64,000 nucleotides of DNA from Lutibacter citreus (GTDB lineage: Bacteria; Bacteroidota; Bacteroidia; Flavobacteriales; Flavobacteriaceae): the NCBI RefSeq assembly GCF_003260195.1, contig NZ_QEIH01000002.1, positions 666,016 through 730,015 on the forward strand. Reading direction: 5' to 3'. Each line of letters starts with the position of its first letter. Position 1 is the first letter of the stretch. A model generated the notes under the pieces. It ran no database searches and had not been told where the DNA came from. It saw nothing but the letters and a program-made list of their open reading frames with translations. The position numbers and the translations under genes were made by a program. Below, one piece after another: positions 16,589-26,937 of the stretch.

Positions 16589-17563
16589 ATGTTTTCATAC
16601 TTTAAATCGTCTGGTAAAAATAAACAGGCCTATACAATTGCATTTTATAATCTTGAAAATTTGTTTGATATAAAGAACGATCCTAATACATTAGATGATG
16701 ATTTTACACCAAAAGGAAAGAAAAAATGGAACTATAAAAAATATAAACGAAAGCTTAAAAAGTTAGGGAATGTTATAGCTCAGTTAGGTACAGAAAAGTC
16801 GTTTTATGGCCCTGCTATTGTTGGATTGGTTGAAGTAGAGAATCAAAAAGTTGTAGAGGACTTGATTACTTCAAATAATTTAAAAAACGAACATTATGGA
16901 ATTGTACATTATGATTCTCCTGATGAACGTGGAATTGATGTAGCGCTTTTGTACAAGAAAGAATTATTTGAATTATTAGATTCTGAAACTTTTCCTCTTT
17001 ATTTGGAAGGAGAAAATGGTGAGCGTGATTATACACGAGATGTTTTATTGGTGAAAGGAAATTTAAATGGTGAACTTGTTTTTGTTTTAGTGAATCATTG
17101 GCCTTCAAGAAGAAGTGGTGTGGATATGACAGAGGAAAAGAGAATTAAAGCAGCTGAACTTGTTGTATCTATAGTTGATAAAATTGAGAGCAAAGAAGAA
17201 AATCCTAAAATTATAATAATGGGAGATTTTAACGATGATCCAACAAGTAAAAGTATTAAAAATCATTTGGTAACAGAGAACTTTTATAATCCAATGGAAC
17301 GACTTATTGATACCGGAAATGGGTCCTCTAGTTATAAAAAAGATTGGCATTTATTTGACCAGATTATTTTTTCTAAAAATTTTATAAATGTTGAAAAGAA
17401 CAAACATTCTTTTAAATATGCTGAGGTTTTTGATCGGTATTTTTTAAAGGAATGGAAAGGGAAATATAAAGGAAATCCGTTTAGAACTTTTGCTGGTAAA
17501 TGGTATTTAGGAGGTTTTAGTGATCATTTTCCTGTTTATGTTTATCTAAAAAAGAATGACTAA
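16589..17563 (+). CDS. Endonuclease/exonuclease/phosphatase family protein
   Basis: About 324 residues from ATG 16589. The frame extends upstream to 16418, but there it overlaps the divergent kinase gene and codes for low-quality sequence. EEP-fold motifs are visible: FYNLENLFD near the start, VGLVEVENQ (metal-binding Glu), DERGIDVALLYKK, VNHWPSRRSG, IIMGDFNDDP (Asn/Asp catalytic pair) and FSDHFPVYV (catalytic His near the end). The substrate could be DNA or a phosphoester. No convincing signal peptide follows the chosen start. Confidence 0.75.
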   Translation: MFSYFKSSGKNKQAYTIAFYNLENLFDIKNDPNTLDDDFTPKGKKKWNYKKYKRKLKKLGNVIAQLGTEKSFYGPAIVGLVEVENQKVVEDLITSNNLKNEHYGIVHYDSPDERGIDVALLYKKELFELLDSETFPLYLEGENGERDYTRDVLLVKGNLNGELVFVLVNHWPSRRSGVDMTEEKRIKAAELVVSIVDKIESKEENPKIIIMGDFNDDPTSKSIKNHLVTENFYNPMERLIDTGNGSSSYKKDWHLFDQIIFSKNFINVEKNKHSFKYAEVFDRYFLKEWKGKYKGNPFRTFAGKWYLGGFSDHFPVYVYLKKND

Positions 17564-17820
17564 GTTTTCTTTGGTTCAAGATTTATTATTCTTAACTATA
17601 ATGAAGTACCTCACATTAATAACATATTCAGATGCTGAAATAAGTTCAATATATCAGATGTTTTACAAAAAAGATTCTATACAAATTATTAAATATTCAA
17701 CTTAATTTAACTCTAAAAGAACCTGATAATTATTTTGTTACGTAAATATGTAATAAATTTGAATTTATTTTAGTGAAATGTCATTTTCATTTAAAGAATC
17801 ATTATTTTAAAACATTAAAC

Positions 17821-20526
17821 GTGAAAAATTATTTATTATATATACTGTTCGTTTTATTTGCAATTCCTTCTTATTCTCAAATTCAATCCTATTATAATGG
17901 GTTAGATTTAACAAAAACTGGAAATGAATTATTCTTAGAACTAGCCAATAGACTTGAAGAAACACATAAAGGTATTCCTTATACAGGTTCTCCCGTAGAT
18001 GTTTGGGATGCTTGTAAAATTGCAGATGAAGACCCTAATATTAGTTCAAATGTTATATTAATATATGGTTTTAATGATACAGATGGCAATCCAGAAACCG
18101 ACAGAACAAGAAATGAAAATCTTCAAGATTCTGGACAAAATATTTCAGGAGTTTGGAATAGAGAACATGTTTTTGCAAAATCTATAGCAAATCCTAGTTT
18201 TGGAACAGATGAACCTGGTCCTGGAACAGATGTTCATAATTTAAGACCCGCAGACAGAGATAGAAATTCTTCTAGAAGTAATAGAAAGTTTGATTCTGGT
18301 AGTGGAAATTCTGAAATTACAAGTACTGGAGGTTGGTACCCGGGTGATGAGTGGAAAGGTGATATAGCTCGTATTGTTATGTATATGTATATGCGTTATC
18401 ACGGTGATGGTTCAAAAGTTTCAGAGACAAATTGTTTACCAATAAATATAGGTTTTGGAAACAGTTTAACTATTGATCCTAATATGATAGATTTATTTTT
18501 AAATTGGAATGTTGAAGATCCTGTTTCTGATTTTGAAATTAATAGAAATAATGAACTTTCACTTATTCAAGAAAACAGAAACCCTTTTATTGATAATCCT
18601 TATTTAGCAACCGTAATATGGGGAGGTATAAATGCTGAAGATAAATGGTGGGACAATGCTAGTTCAGATACTGAAGCTCCAAGTAAAGTATTAAATTTAG
18701 TAGCAACAGAAACAACGGATAAAACTGTGAATATAAATTGGGAAGCTTCAACAGATAATATTGGAGTTTATGATTATTTAATTTATTTAGATGGTGTTTA
18801 TTTACAAACTTCAACCATTAATTCTATAGCTATATCTAATTTAAAAGCAGCTACAAATTATGCTATAACAGTTTTAGCAAGAGATGCGGCTTCAAACTAT
18901 TCAGAAACAAGTGATGAAATAAAATTTAAAACGTTAGAAGGTCCAAAGTATCTATTATTTGAAGATTTTGAGAATTGTAATGAATTAAAATTTATTACTT
19001 ACAATGAAGCAAGTAATAAAGATTGGGAATGTGAATCTCAATTTGGTGAAAATAATTCGGGGTCTATAGGTATAAATGGCTATCAGCAAAATGTACTAAG
19101 CAAAGATTGGTTAATTACAACAAATCCTATAGATTTTGAAAATAGTGAAAATGAAAAATTAAGTTTTTATACTGATGCAGCCTATGGAAATTCAACATTA
19201 ACATTAGTTTATTCTAACAATTATGATGGAACAGGTAATCCAAGTGATTTTACGTGGTTAAATGTTCCAAATGTTTCTATTCCTACGCATTCGAATGGAT
19301 CAGGTACAGAAGAGGTATTTAATTTTACCAATATAGATATAAGTTCAATTTCGGGGGATGTTTATGTTGCTTTTAAATATTATTCAAACAATGAACCTAC
19401 AAGGTGGACTGTTGATAGTTTTGTAATTACTGCTGAAGAATTAAGTGATGATAGTGATAATGATGGAATACTTAATATTAATGATTTATGTAGTAATACG
19501 CCAAATGGAGAAGCTGTAAATGAAACAGGTTGTTCAATTGGACAATTAGATGATGATAATGATGGTGTACAAAATAGTATTGATAAATGTGCAAATACAC
19601 CTAGTGGTGAAGACACAAATGAAGATGGTTGCTCAAGCAGTCAGTTAGATGATGATGAAGACGGAATTATGAATAATATTGATATTTGTGAAAACACTCC
19701 AATTGGTGAAAATGTAAATGAGAAAGGTTGTTCAGAAAGCCAATTAGATGACGATAATGATGGAGTAACCAATAATATAGATACTTGTCCTAATACAATT
19801 GTTGGGGCATTGGTAAATGCTACTGGATGTTTTATATTAACCTCTGATAATTTTAAAATATCATCAGTTGGTGAAACTTGTCCTGATAAAAATAATGGAC
19901 AATTAATTATAGCTCCTAAAGAAAATTATAATTACTTAACAACTATTAATGGAGTTGAATATAACTTTACGGATGATTTAGAAATTAATGATTTAGCGCC
20001 TAAAGTATATGATTTTTGTATTTCTGTTGTTGGAGAGGATTATAGTCAATGTTTTTCTATAGATGTTAAAGCTGGAAGTTTTATTTCTGGAAAATCAAAT
20101 GTTAACTCTAATAAAGTTTCTATTGAAATTGAAAAAGGTACAGCACCTTATAACGTATCGGTTAATGGTATTAATATATTAGAAACAGATAGTAATATGT
20201 TTAATATTAATGTGAAACAAGGAGATTTAGTTGAAGTAAAAACAGCCGTTGTTTGTGAAGGTGTTTATTCAAAATCTATTAATTTGTTAAATGGAATTAC
20301 AGCATTTCCAAATCCGAGTAAAGGAATGGTTAATCTCTCTTTTTTATTAGATATTGACCAAGTTGTTATTGAACTGTATTCTATACAATCAAAGTTGATT
20401 TCTACTAGAACTTATCCCGTAATTTCAGGTAAAACTCAGTTAAACCTAGGTGCATTGTCTAGCGGTGTTTATATTGCAAAAATACAATTAGATAAACCTG
20501 TTATTTTAAAATTAATTAAAGAGTAG
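17821..20526 (+). CDS. Secreted endonuclease I family protein with FN3, thrombospondin type 3 repeats and T9SS sorting domain
   Basis: About 901 residues. I chose the GTG at 17821 because MKNYLLYILFVLFAIPSYSQ is then a clean signal peptide; a GTG at 17773 would add 16 residues. Endonuclease I follows, with WNREHVFAKS, DVHNLRPADRDRNSSRSN and IARIVMYMYMRY. Next come an FN3 domain (VNINWEASTDNIGVYDYLIY), a choice-of-anchor/MAM-like domain (FEDFENCNEL onward) and Asp-rich thrombospondin type 3 repeats (LDDDNDGVxNxIDxC, four copies). The C-terminal domain FPNPSKGMVNL...GVYIAKI is the type A sorting signal of type IX secretion. It is a likely extracellular calcium-stabilised nuclease. Confidence 0.9.
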   Translation: MKNYLLYILFVLFAIPSYSQIQSYYNGLDLTKTGNELFLELANRLEETHKGIPYTGSPVDVWDACKIADEDPNISSNVILIYGFNDTDGNPETDRTRNENLQDSGQNISGVWNREHVFAKSIANPSFGTDEPGPGTDVHNLRPADRDRNSSRSNRKFDSGSGNSEITSTGGWYPGDEWKGDIARIVMYMYMRYHGDGSKVSETNCLPINIGFGNSLTIDPNMIDLFLNWNVEDPVSDFEINRNNELSLIQENRNPFIDNPYLATVIWGGINAEDKWWDNASSDTEAPSKVLNLVATETTDKTVNINWEASTDNIGVYDYLIYLDGVYLQTSTINSIAISNLKAATNYAITVLARDAASNYSETSDEIKFKTLEGPKYLLFEDFENCNELKFITYNEASNKDWECESQFGENNSGSIGINGYQQNVLSKDWLITTNPIDFENSENEKLSFYTDAAYGNSTLTLVYSNNYDGTGNPSDFTWLNVPNVSIPTHSNGSGTEEVFNFTNIDISSISGDVYVAFKYYSNNEPTRWTVDSFVITAEELSDDSDNDGILNINDLCSNTPNGEAVNETGCSIGQLDDDNDGVQNSIDKCANTPSGEDTNEDGCSSSQLDDDEDGIMNNIDICENTPIGENVNEKGCSESQLDDDNDGVTNNIDTCPNTIVGALVNATGCFILTSDNFKISSVGETCPDKNNGQLIIAPKENYNYLTTINGVEYNFTDDLEINDLAPKVYDFCISVVGEDYSQCFSIDVKAGSFISGKSNVNSNKVSIEIEKGTAPYNVSVNGINILETDSNMFNINVKQGDLVEVKTAVVCEGVYSKSINLLNGITAFPNPSKGMVNLSFLLDIDQVVIELYSIQSKLISTRTYPVISGKTQLNLGALSSGVYIAKIQLDKPVILKLIKE

Positions 20527-20881
20527 TAATTAATATAAAACACTTGAAAACTGCTATTTAATTTGAGGAGATAACAATTATAAGTTGTTTTAAATTTTGG
20601 GGACATTAGAAATGTAAGAATACTTACTCTTTATTCTAAATTTAGTTACTTAACCTGCTGTAATTTTATTATTAGGAATTTGAGCGTTTATTATATTAAA
20701 TTTTTATATTTTTAATGATTAATGCTTTAACAAATTTTACTTTTTAACTACCCAATAATTGGCTTCTAAATGGATTAGAATTATAGGGAGATTAAGGTTT
20801 TAAATTTTAAAGAACTCTGCAGTACCTTTTCTAAACTCTATTTTTCACCTTATTTTTAATGATTAAATAATAAAAAGACAT
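20527..20881. other. 355-bp gap with no recognised gene
   Basis: This is AT-rich spacer between convergent genes. I see no open frame, RNA gene or repeat here except the terminator immediately to its right. Confidence 0.5.
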
Positions 20882-20913
20882 AAAAAAACCACGCTTATTA
20901 GCGTGGTTTTTTA
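20882..20913 (-). terminator. Bidirectional terminator between convergent genes
   Basis: ACCACGCT (20888-20895) pairs with AGCGTGGT (20900-20907) around a TATT loop, and A/T tracts on both sides let it work in either direction. It is placed right after the lipoprotein gene on the - strand. Confidence 0.85.
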
Positions 20914-20931
20914 TTAATTATTTATGTGAAT

Positions 20932-22551
20932 TTATTCATTTACAACCCAAGAACCATCTTGTCTTATAAAGTTTGAAATATAATCGTTCTCACCATTATC
21001 ATAGATAACATAAGTTAAACTATACTTTTGACCTTCTGTTGTATTTGTAGCAATATGATCTAATAAAAGACTTAATGCGTATTCAATCTGAGAAGTACTC
21101 CAGTTATAATCAAAATCGCCGTAATTAGCTAAATTCCCTGTTAACCCTGAATATTCAGCACCCGTTAATTGAGAAGCCATATATTCATAATCTGCGTTTC
21201 TTATTAATGTATACTTTATAGTATTATCAGGAACCCAAGTAGTACCATCGTGTCCAAATTGTAATGTTGTACTAATTGTAGATTTATAACCTGACCATGC
21301 GTTAGCCGCTTTTGTGTATAAATCACCACGAATTTGTGCACCGCTTGAACTAGAATAATAATCATAAACAACTATCATTTCATTTCCTTCTAATGCATAA
21401 GGATATTTGATATTTAAAAATGTTGGTAAATAATCTCCAGGAGGTGTTGAACTTCCAAAGTTATTATATCTTCCAGGTTGCCCAGAAGCTTCTCCCATTG
21501 AATCAAAATCACCTGATCCAATGAAATATACACCTGATACTTTTTCCCATTTACTACCTGTATAAGAATAATAGTCTCCTCTATCTTCAGTAACAGTAGA
21601 TGCTTGGTAAACAACATCTTCACCTGGTCCATCTACCAATTCAAATTCTGGATCAGAACCTGAAGCTGTACATTTATAAATTACTGTAGGATAAAGTGTA
21701 TTTGTACCATCATAAGTTTTATATGTAATAACGTAAAACACAGTTTGTCCATTTACTTCAGGTACTGCATTAGGAAATTTACCTTTTAAAAACCATAGAA
21801 CACCTTCTTGAACTCTAGCATTAACTAAAGCAATTTTCTCTTCATCAGTTGCAAGAGCATCAAGATCTGCTTGTCCTTCTCTTTTATATAGTCTATTATC
21901 AAAATTACCATAATATACACTAGCACCAGTATAAAACTCACTATCACCATAACTACTAACCAAGCTACTTACAGCTGTATCTGAACTGCTAGCAACACCA
22001 TCTACTATTATTTGATAATCATCATTATTCATAGTATAAATAACAGAAGGGTCAGATGGTTCTTCAGCGTATTTGTATTTAGCTAATATAATATCTCCAC
22101 TTGTAGGAGCATCAATATTATTTTCTAAAATACTAGGTAAATTTAGACCTGCTGGAGATGCTGCTGTAAAAACACCATAAGCAGCTGCATCAGCACCTGC
22201 GTTGGCATAATCTCCTTCATTTAATTCATATTTATCAGCATAAGTATAATCACTTACACCAGGAGCATTTCCAACATACAGATTATAACCAACTAAAACT
22301 GAAGAACTTTTTCCCCAAACAGGAAACATATCAGTTAATAATGCTGGAATATCAGATTTTGCGGCATCTTCAGAATTAAAACTCCCAAATGTTAACTCTA
22401 AAGTATCATAATCATCATCAGTTAAAGTATATTCTGTATCACCCACAATAGGGTTATCTACAGCATCAATAGCTGAATTAATATCGTCTAGTGGGTCGCA
22501 GGCCGTAAATACAACGCCTAAAACCAGTATTAAATAAATTAATTTTTTCAT
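20932..22551 (-). CDS. Asp/Tyr-rich surface lipoprotein paired with a TonB receptor
   Basis: 539 residues with a lipoprotein signal peptide ending FTAC|DPLDD. I do not recognise a named family. The protein contains at least three related elements: YTLTDDDYDTLEL (about 42-54), YTMNNDDYQIIVDG (about 175-190) and YTLIRNADYEYMASQ (about 440-455). Each is followed by a stretch mentioning Y(G/N)xFD or VGYN-like strands, suggesting repeated domains. It starts 12 bp after the TonB receptor gene, so the two are an operon. By SusC/D analogy it may be the surface-exposed partner, although it lacks visible SusD helices. Confidence 0.6.
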   Translation of the reverse strand: MKKLIYLILVLGVVFTACDPLDDINSAIDAVDNPIVGDTEYTLTDDDYDTLELTFGSFNSEDAAKSDIPALLTDMFPVWGKSSSVLVGYNLYVGNAPGVSDYTYADKYELNEGDYANAGADAAAYGVFTAASPAGLNLPSILENNIDAPTSGDIILAKYKYAEEPSDPSVIYTMNNDDYQIIVDGVASSSDTAVSSLVSSYGDSEFYTGASVYYGNFDNRLYKREGQADLDALATDEEKIALVNARVQEGVLWFLKGKFPNAVPEVNGQTVFYVITYKTYDGTNTLYPTVIYKCTASGSDPEFELVDGPGEDVVYQASTVTEDRGDYYSYTGSKWEKVSGVYFIGSGDFDSMGEASGQPGRYNNFGSSTPPGDYLPTFLNIKYPYALEGNEMIVVYDYYSSSSGAQIRGDLYTKAANAWSGYKSTISTTLQFGHDGTTWVPDNTIKYTLIRNADYEYMASQLTGAEYSGLTGNLANYGDFDYNWSTSQIEYALSLLLDHIATNTTEGQKYSLTYVIYDNGENDYISNFIRQDGSWVVNE

Positions 22552-22563
22552 AATTATATATTT

Positions 22564-25131
22564 TTAAAATTTAATTTTCATTGCAAGACTAAATGTTCTT
22601 CCTGCTCCGTAGTATACTCCTGCATTTGTAGAGTTATGTTCAAATACTCCTGCGCTTATCTCTTCCGTTTTATCATATGCATCAGATATATATTCAACAT
22701 TAAATATATTATTCATTTTACCAGATATAGTAGTATCTAAACCTCCAATAGTGAAGCCATGTCTAAATCCTAAATCGAATAAATGATATGCTGGTAATTT
22801 CCAAGTATCTAATCTATCTTCAGTACCTCTACTAAAGTCAAAATTTGCATATAAATCTCCCGCGTAATTATAATCTAAAAATATAGATGAGTTTTCTAGT
22901 GCTTTATAGTCTATACCTAAAGCATAAGTAGTTTGTGCAGCATCATTAACTTTTAAATTTTTAGCATCTATAATGATAGATCTATATAATTCTCCGTTAT
23001 CAAGATATACATCTCCTTGTACGTCACTTTTCCATTCCCAATCTCCTAAAGATAACATTCCATTAACTTTTATTTTATCAGTTAATTTATAAACAAAGTC
23101 AATTTCTATACCTTGGTGTAAGGCATCTAATCCTGTTATGTTTGTATTTAAATACTGTCCAACATTATTAGGATCTTGAATTGATGGAGAGATAGATTTA
23201 TCTAACCAAGAAGTTCTGTAAAGATTTACATTTGCATTAAATTTTTCAGTTCTGTAACCATACCCTATTTCAGCACTAAAAACTTTTTCGTTTGCAGCAT
23301 CTTCATTAAAATCTACAGATTCTTTATCTACAAATACTCCACCTGTTAAAAATGGCGCATTAGAAAAATAACCAATATTTGCAAACACATTATTTGTATC
23401 ATCTAAGTTATAGTTTGCTCCACCTTTTGCTCCAAATCCTAAGAAATTAACATCTTTAGAAACATTACCGTTTGGATTTGATGAATCATCTAAAAAACTA
23501 GATCTACCATATCTAGTATTAGAAATAGAAGGTGATAAGAATAAAGATAAATCATCTTTACTATATTCTAATTGTGCAAAAGTTCCATATTTTAAAACTC
23601 TTCCTTCATAATCTCTATTAAAACGGTCTCCTACTTGCAAAGGTGCATTGTAGTTGTTATCATTTGATTTAGGATTTTGATAAAATTGACCTCCTAATAA
23701 ATCTGTAATTTCATAATAGTGAGTACCTACATAATATCTACCATCTAAACCAACAGATAAAACTAATTCATCTGATAAATCTGTTTTTAATGTAGATAAA
23801 ACACCATACCATTCGTGATTATTAACAGAAGCAGCAAAAACATCTGTAGAACCTAATGCTCCATTTGCTTTATTCTCAGCAACTATTCTGTCAAAATCTA
23901 TCGGTTGGTCTATATCTCCTAATCGATAATCATTATTTGTGAATTTCCCAGAACCATCAGTTCTTCTTCCTCCACCTGTACCAAAAGAAGCATAAACCGC
24001 CGTAGTTACATATGTTTTGTCAGAAATAGTCCAATCATGATTTAAAGAAATCTGAGGTTTATGGTAAAAGTTATAAGAAATATTTTCTACTTTTCCATTT
24101 CTATAACCCCAATCTGGATTAAATCTTTTACCACCTTGCTCTGTTGCTCTATTTTGAGCAATAGTTCTTGTGTTATATCTTTGTCCGTGAGTTTGTTGAG
24201 CTCCAATTACGTTAAAAGATAATTTATGGTCTGCACTAATAATTTTAGATATATTTAAAAAGTAATTAACACCATTAAATTGTGTTCCATCAACATATCC
24301 ATTCCCAGAAATTTTAGCAGCAGAAGCTGTAATAGCAAGGCCGTTATCCAATAATCCAGTAGATAATGTCATACCATATTTTTGGTAACCATTATTACCT
24401 GTAGACATTGTTACATTTCCACCTTTCTCTGCATCTGTAGATTTAGAAATAATATTTATTGTACCACCGATAGAAGGCACAGCTACTTTAGAAGCTCCTA
24501 AACCTCTTTGAACTTGCATTGCACTAGTTACATCTGATAAACCAGCCCAGTTACTCCAGTAAATAGCTCCACTTTCCATATCATTAACAGGAATACCGTT
24601 AATCATAACTGCAACATTCTCAGAACTAAAACCACGTAAGTTAATTCTAGAATCTCCATATCCACCACCAGATTTAGTAGCATATACACCAGGTGTTGAT
24701 TTTAGAATCTCAGGAAACTCTTGAGTTCCTAATTTCATTTCAATTGCGTCAGCTTTAATAGTAGAAACAGCAACAGGAGTCTTTCTGTCAATAGCAAAAG
24801 AAGTTGCTGTAATAATAATTTCATCTAAACTTTCTGCAGAAGGTTTTAAACTAATAGATCCAAAGTTAGTTGCTCCACTAAATTTTATTGTTTTAGGCTC
24901 GAATCCAACAAATGAAACCAAAATTGTACCATTTGAAGTTGCAGCATCGAATGTGAAATTTCCATCAAAATCTGTAGATGCTCCAGAATTTGTTCCTTGA
25001 ATAACAATTGAAGCGCCAGGTAGAGGCTGGCTCGATTCATCAACTACCTTACCGGTAAGCTTTGTTTGAGCAAAAATGGAAGTTGTAGTGAAAATTACTA
25101 CTACCATTAGCAAATTTTTAAATTTTCTCAT
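22564..25131 (-). CDS. TonB-dependent receptor with carboxypeptidase-regulatory-like N-terminal domain
   Basis: 855 residues. A signal peptide (ends IFA|QT) is followed by a CarboxypepD_reg-like domain (KLTGKVVDESSQPLPGASIV; about 22-108), a plug domain (about 118-240; LKSTPGVYATKSGGGYGDSR, INLRGFSSENVAVMINGIPV) and a large beta-barrel ending in an aromatic-rich strand with terminal Phe. The architecture is SusC-like and the protein imports an unknown substrate, possibly a siderophore, peptide or glycan. It is cotranscribed with the lipoprotein at 20932. An inverted repeat lies upstream at 25269-25320. Confidence 0.9.
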   Translation of the reverse strand: MRKFKNLLMVVVIFTTTSIFAQTKLTGKVVDESSQPLPGASIVIQGTNSGASTDFDGNFTFDAATSNGTILVSFVGFEPKTIKFSGATNFGSISLKPSAESLDEIIITATSFAIDRKTPVAVSTIKADAIEMKLGTQEFPEILKSTPGVYATKSGGGYGDSRINLRGFSSENVAVMINGIPVNDMESGAIYWSNWAGLSDVTSAMQVQRGLGASKVAVPSIGGTINIISKSTDAEKGGNVTMSTGNNGYQKYGMTLSTGLLDNGLAITASAAKISGNGYVDGTQFNGVNYFLNISKIISADHKLSFNVIGAQQTHGQRYNTRTIAQNRATEQGGKRFNPDWGYRNGKVENISYNFYHKPQISLNHDWTISDKTYVTTAVYASFGTGGGRRTDGSGKFTNNDYRLGDIDQPIDFDRIVAENKANGALGSTDVFAASVNNHEWYGVLSTLKTDLSDELVLSVGLDGRYYVGTHYYEITDLLGGQFYQNPKSNDNNYNAPLQVGDRFNRDYEGRVLKYGTFAQLEYSKDDLSLFLSPSISNTRYGRSSFLDDSSNPNGNVSKDVNFLGFGAKGGANYNLDDTNNVFANIGYFSNAPFLTGGVFVDKESVDFNEDAANEKVFSAEIGYGYRTEKFNANVNLYRTSWLDKSISPSIQDPNNVGQYLNTNITGLDALHQGIEIDFVYKLTDKIKVNGMLSLGDWEWKSDVQGDVYLDNGELYRSIIIDAKNLKVNDAAQTTYALGIDYKALENSSIFLDYNYAGDLYANFDFSRGTEDRLDTWKLPAYHLFDLGFRHGFTIGGLDTTISGKMNNIFNVEYISDAYDKTEEISAGVFEHNSTNAGVYYGAGRTFSLAMKIKF

Positions 25132-25268
25132 GTTTTTAAATTTGAATTAAATGTTTTGCAAAAATGCATAATTTTGTTCACTCTATCTTTAATTAATTGT
25201 TAAAATTTAACAAATAATTAAGACAAATAAATATACGAAAACTTAAAAATTAGGCTGTAAATCAAGTG

Positions 25269-25320
25269 AATAGATATTAACAATTCTTAAAATAAACATA
25301 AAAAATTGTTAATATCTATT
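25269..25320 (-). repeat. 17-bp perfect inverted repeat between pgi and the TonB receptor gene
   Basis: AATAGATATTAACAATT (25269-25285) is exactly complementary to 25304-25320, with an 18-nt spacer. No T run follows on the - strand, so it is not a standard terminator. It lies about 140-190 bp before the receptor start and just after the pgi stop. Confidence 0.6.
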
Positions 25321-25342
25321 GATTTAATAGAGGGAAGGGTGA

Positions 25343-26911
25343 TTATTTTGTTTTTTGTAAATTCTTATTTGCTAGCTCTTTACCTAATTCAACTCCAAAT
25401 TGATCATAGCTAAAAATATTCCAAATAATACCTTGAACAAAAATTTTATGTTCATAAAACGCTATTAAACTTCCTAAGGTTTTAGGGGTTAATTTATCAA
25501 TTAAAATGGTTGTACTTGGTTTGTTTCCTTCAAAAACTTTAAATGGTAACAATGTTTCAATTTCATCCATTTTACCTTGAGTTTTCAAATCTAAATGAAC
25601 TTCTTCTTTTGTTTTTCCTTCAGCTAACGCTTGAGTTTGTGCAAAGAAGTTGGCCATAAGTTTAGTATGGTGATCTAAATCTCCGTATAATGAACTTTTA
25701 AAACCAATAAAGTCTGCTGGAATTAATTTTGTTCCTTGGTGCAATAATTGCATAAAAGCATGTTGAGAATTTGAACCTGGAGCTCCCCAAATAATATTTC
25801 CTGTTTGGTAATTTATAGGGTTTCCATTTCTATCAACGCTTTTTCCATTACTTTCCATAATGGCTTGCTGTAAATAAGGGGCTAATTTGCTTAAATATTG
25901 AGAGTAAGGTAAGATTACTTCAGTTTCACATTTAAAAAAGTTAGTATACCAAATGCCAATTAAACTTAAAATAACTGGTGCATTTTTTTCAAACGGAGTG
26001 TTTTTAAAGTGTTCATCCATTTCAAAAGCACCAACCAATAAATTATTAAAGTTGTTAAAACCTACGGCTAAACTTATTGAAAGTCCAACAGCGCTCCAAA
26101 GTGAAAAACGACCTCCAACCCAATCCCACATTGGGAAAATGTTATCATTGTCAATTCCAAATTCACTAACATTTTTTAAGTTAGTTGAAACTGCTACAAA
26201 ATGCTTTGCAACATCATTTGCTGAAGCTGATTGTAAAAACCATTTTTTAATTGTTGTAGCGTTTGTTAATGTTTCTTGTGTTGTAAAAGTTTTAGATACA
26301 ATTACAAATAAAGTAGTTTCTGGATTTAAATCTTTAATTACTTCTTGTACGTGGTCTCCATCTATGTTAGAAACAAAATGTACGTTTAAATGATTTTTAT
26401 AGTATTTTAATGATTCAACAACCATATCAGGTCCTAAATCAGATCCTCCAATACCAATATTTACAACATCGGTTATAGATTTGTTTGTGTAACCTTTCCA
26501 CTCTCCAGATACAACTTTGTTAGTGAAAACTTCAATTTTTTTAAGAGCAGCTTTTATTTCTGGTAAAACATTTTCACCATCAACAATAACTTCATTATTT
26601 AATTGAGTACGTAATGCGGTGTGTAAAACAGCCCTTTTTTCAGTTTGATTTATTTTTTCGCCAGAAAAATAAGAATCCATAGCGCTTTTTAAATCAACTT
26701 CATTTGCAAGTTCTAATAAAAGACTTATGGTTTCTTCTGAAATTCTATTTTTTGAATAGTCAAATTCAAATTCATCAAAATTGATAGTGAATTTTTCTTT
26801 TCTGTCTTCATCTTTATTAAAGAGCGATTTTAATTGTTCGTTTTTAAAACCGTTATAATGGTCTGAAAGCTTTTGCCAAGCATTTGTTTCGGTTGGGTTT
26901 ACATTTTTCAT
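25343..26911 (-). CDS. pgi: Glucose-6-phosphate isomerase
   Basis: About 522 residues from ATG 26911; the upstream in-frame TTG at 26917 is less likely. Signature regions are present: [65 protein letters not shown] (with the catalytic His) and the C-terminal [22 protein letters not shown]. It catalyses interconversion of glucose 6-phosphate and fructose 6-phosphate in glycolysis and gluconeogenesis. The gene follows the M23 lipoprotein with 26 bp spacing. Confidence 0.97.
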   Translation of the reverse strand: MKNVNPTETNAWQKLSDHYNGFKNEQLKSLFNKDEDRKEKFTINFDEFEFDYSKNRISEETISLLLELANEVDLKSAMDSYFSGEKINQTEKRAVLHTALRTQLNNEVIVDGENVLPEIKAALKKIEVFTNKVVSGEWKGYTNKSITDVVNIGIGGSDLGPDMVVESLKYYKNHLNVHFVSNIDGDHVQEVIKDLNPETTLFVIVSKTFTTQETLTNATTIKKWFLQSASANDVAKHFVAVSTNLKNVSEFGIDNDNIFPMWDWVGGRFSLWSAVGLSISLAVGFNNFNNLLVGAFEMDEHFKNTPFEKNAPVILSLIGIWYTNFFKCETEVILPYSQYLSKLAPYLQQAIMESNGKSVDRNGNPINYQTGNIIWGAPGSNSQHAFMQLLHQGTKLIPADFIGFKSSLYGDLDHHTKLMANFFAQTQALAEGKTKEEVHLDLKTQGKMDEIETLLPFKVFEGNKPSTTILIDKLTPKTLGSLIAFYEHKIFVQGIIWNIFSYDQFGVELGKELANKNLQKTK

Positions 26912-26937
26912 TTTCAAAAATATTATGATTCTAATTC

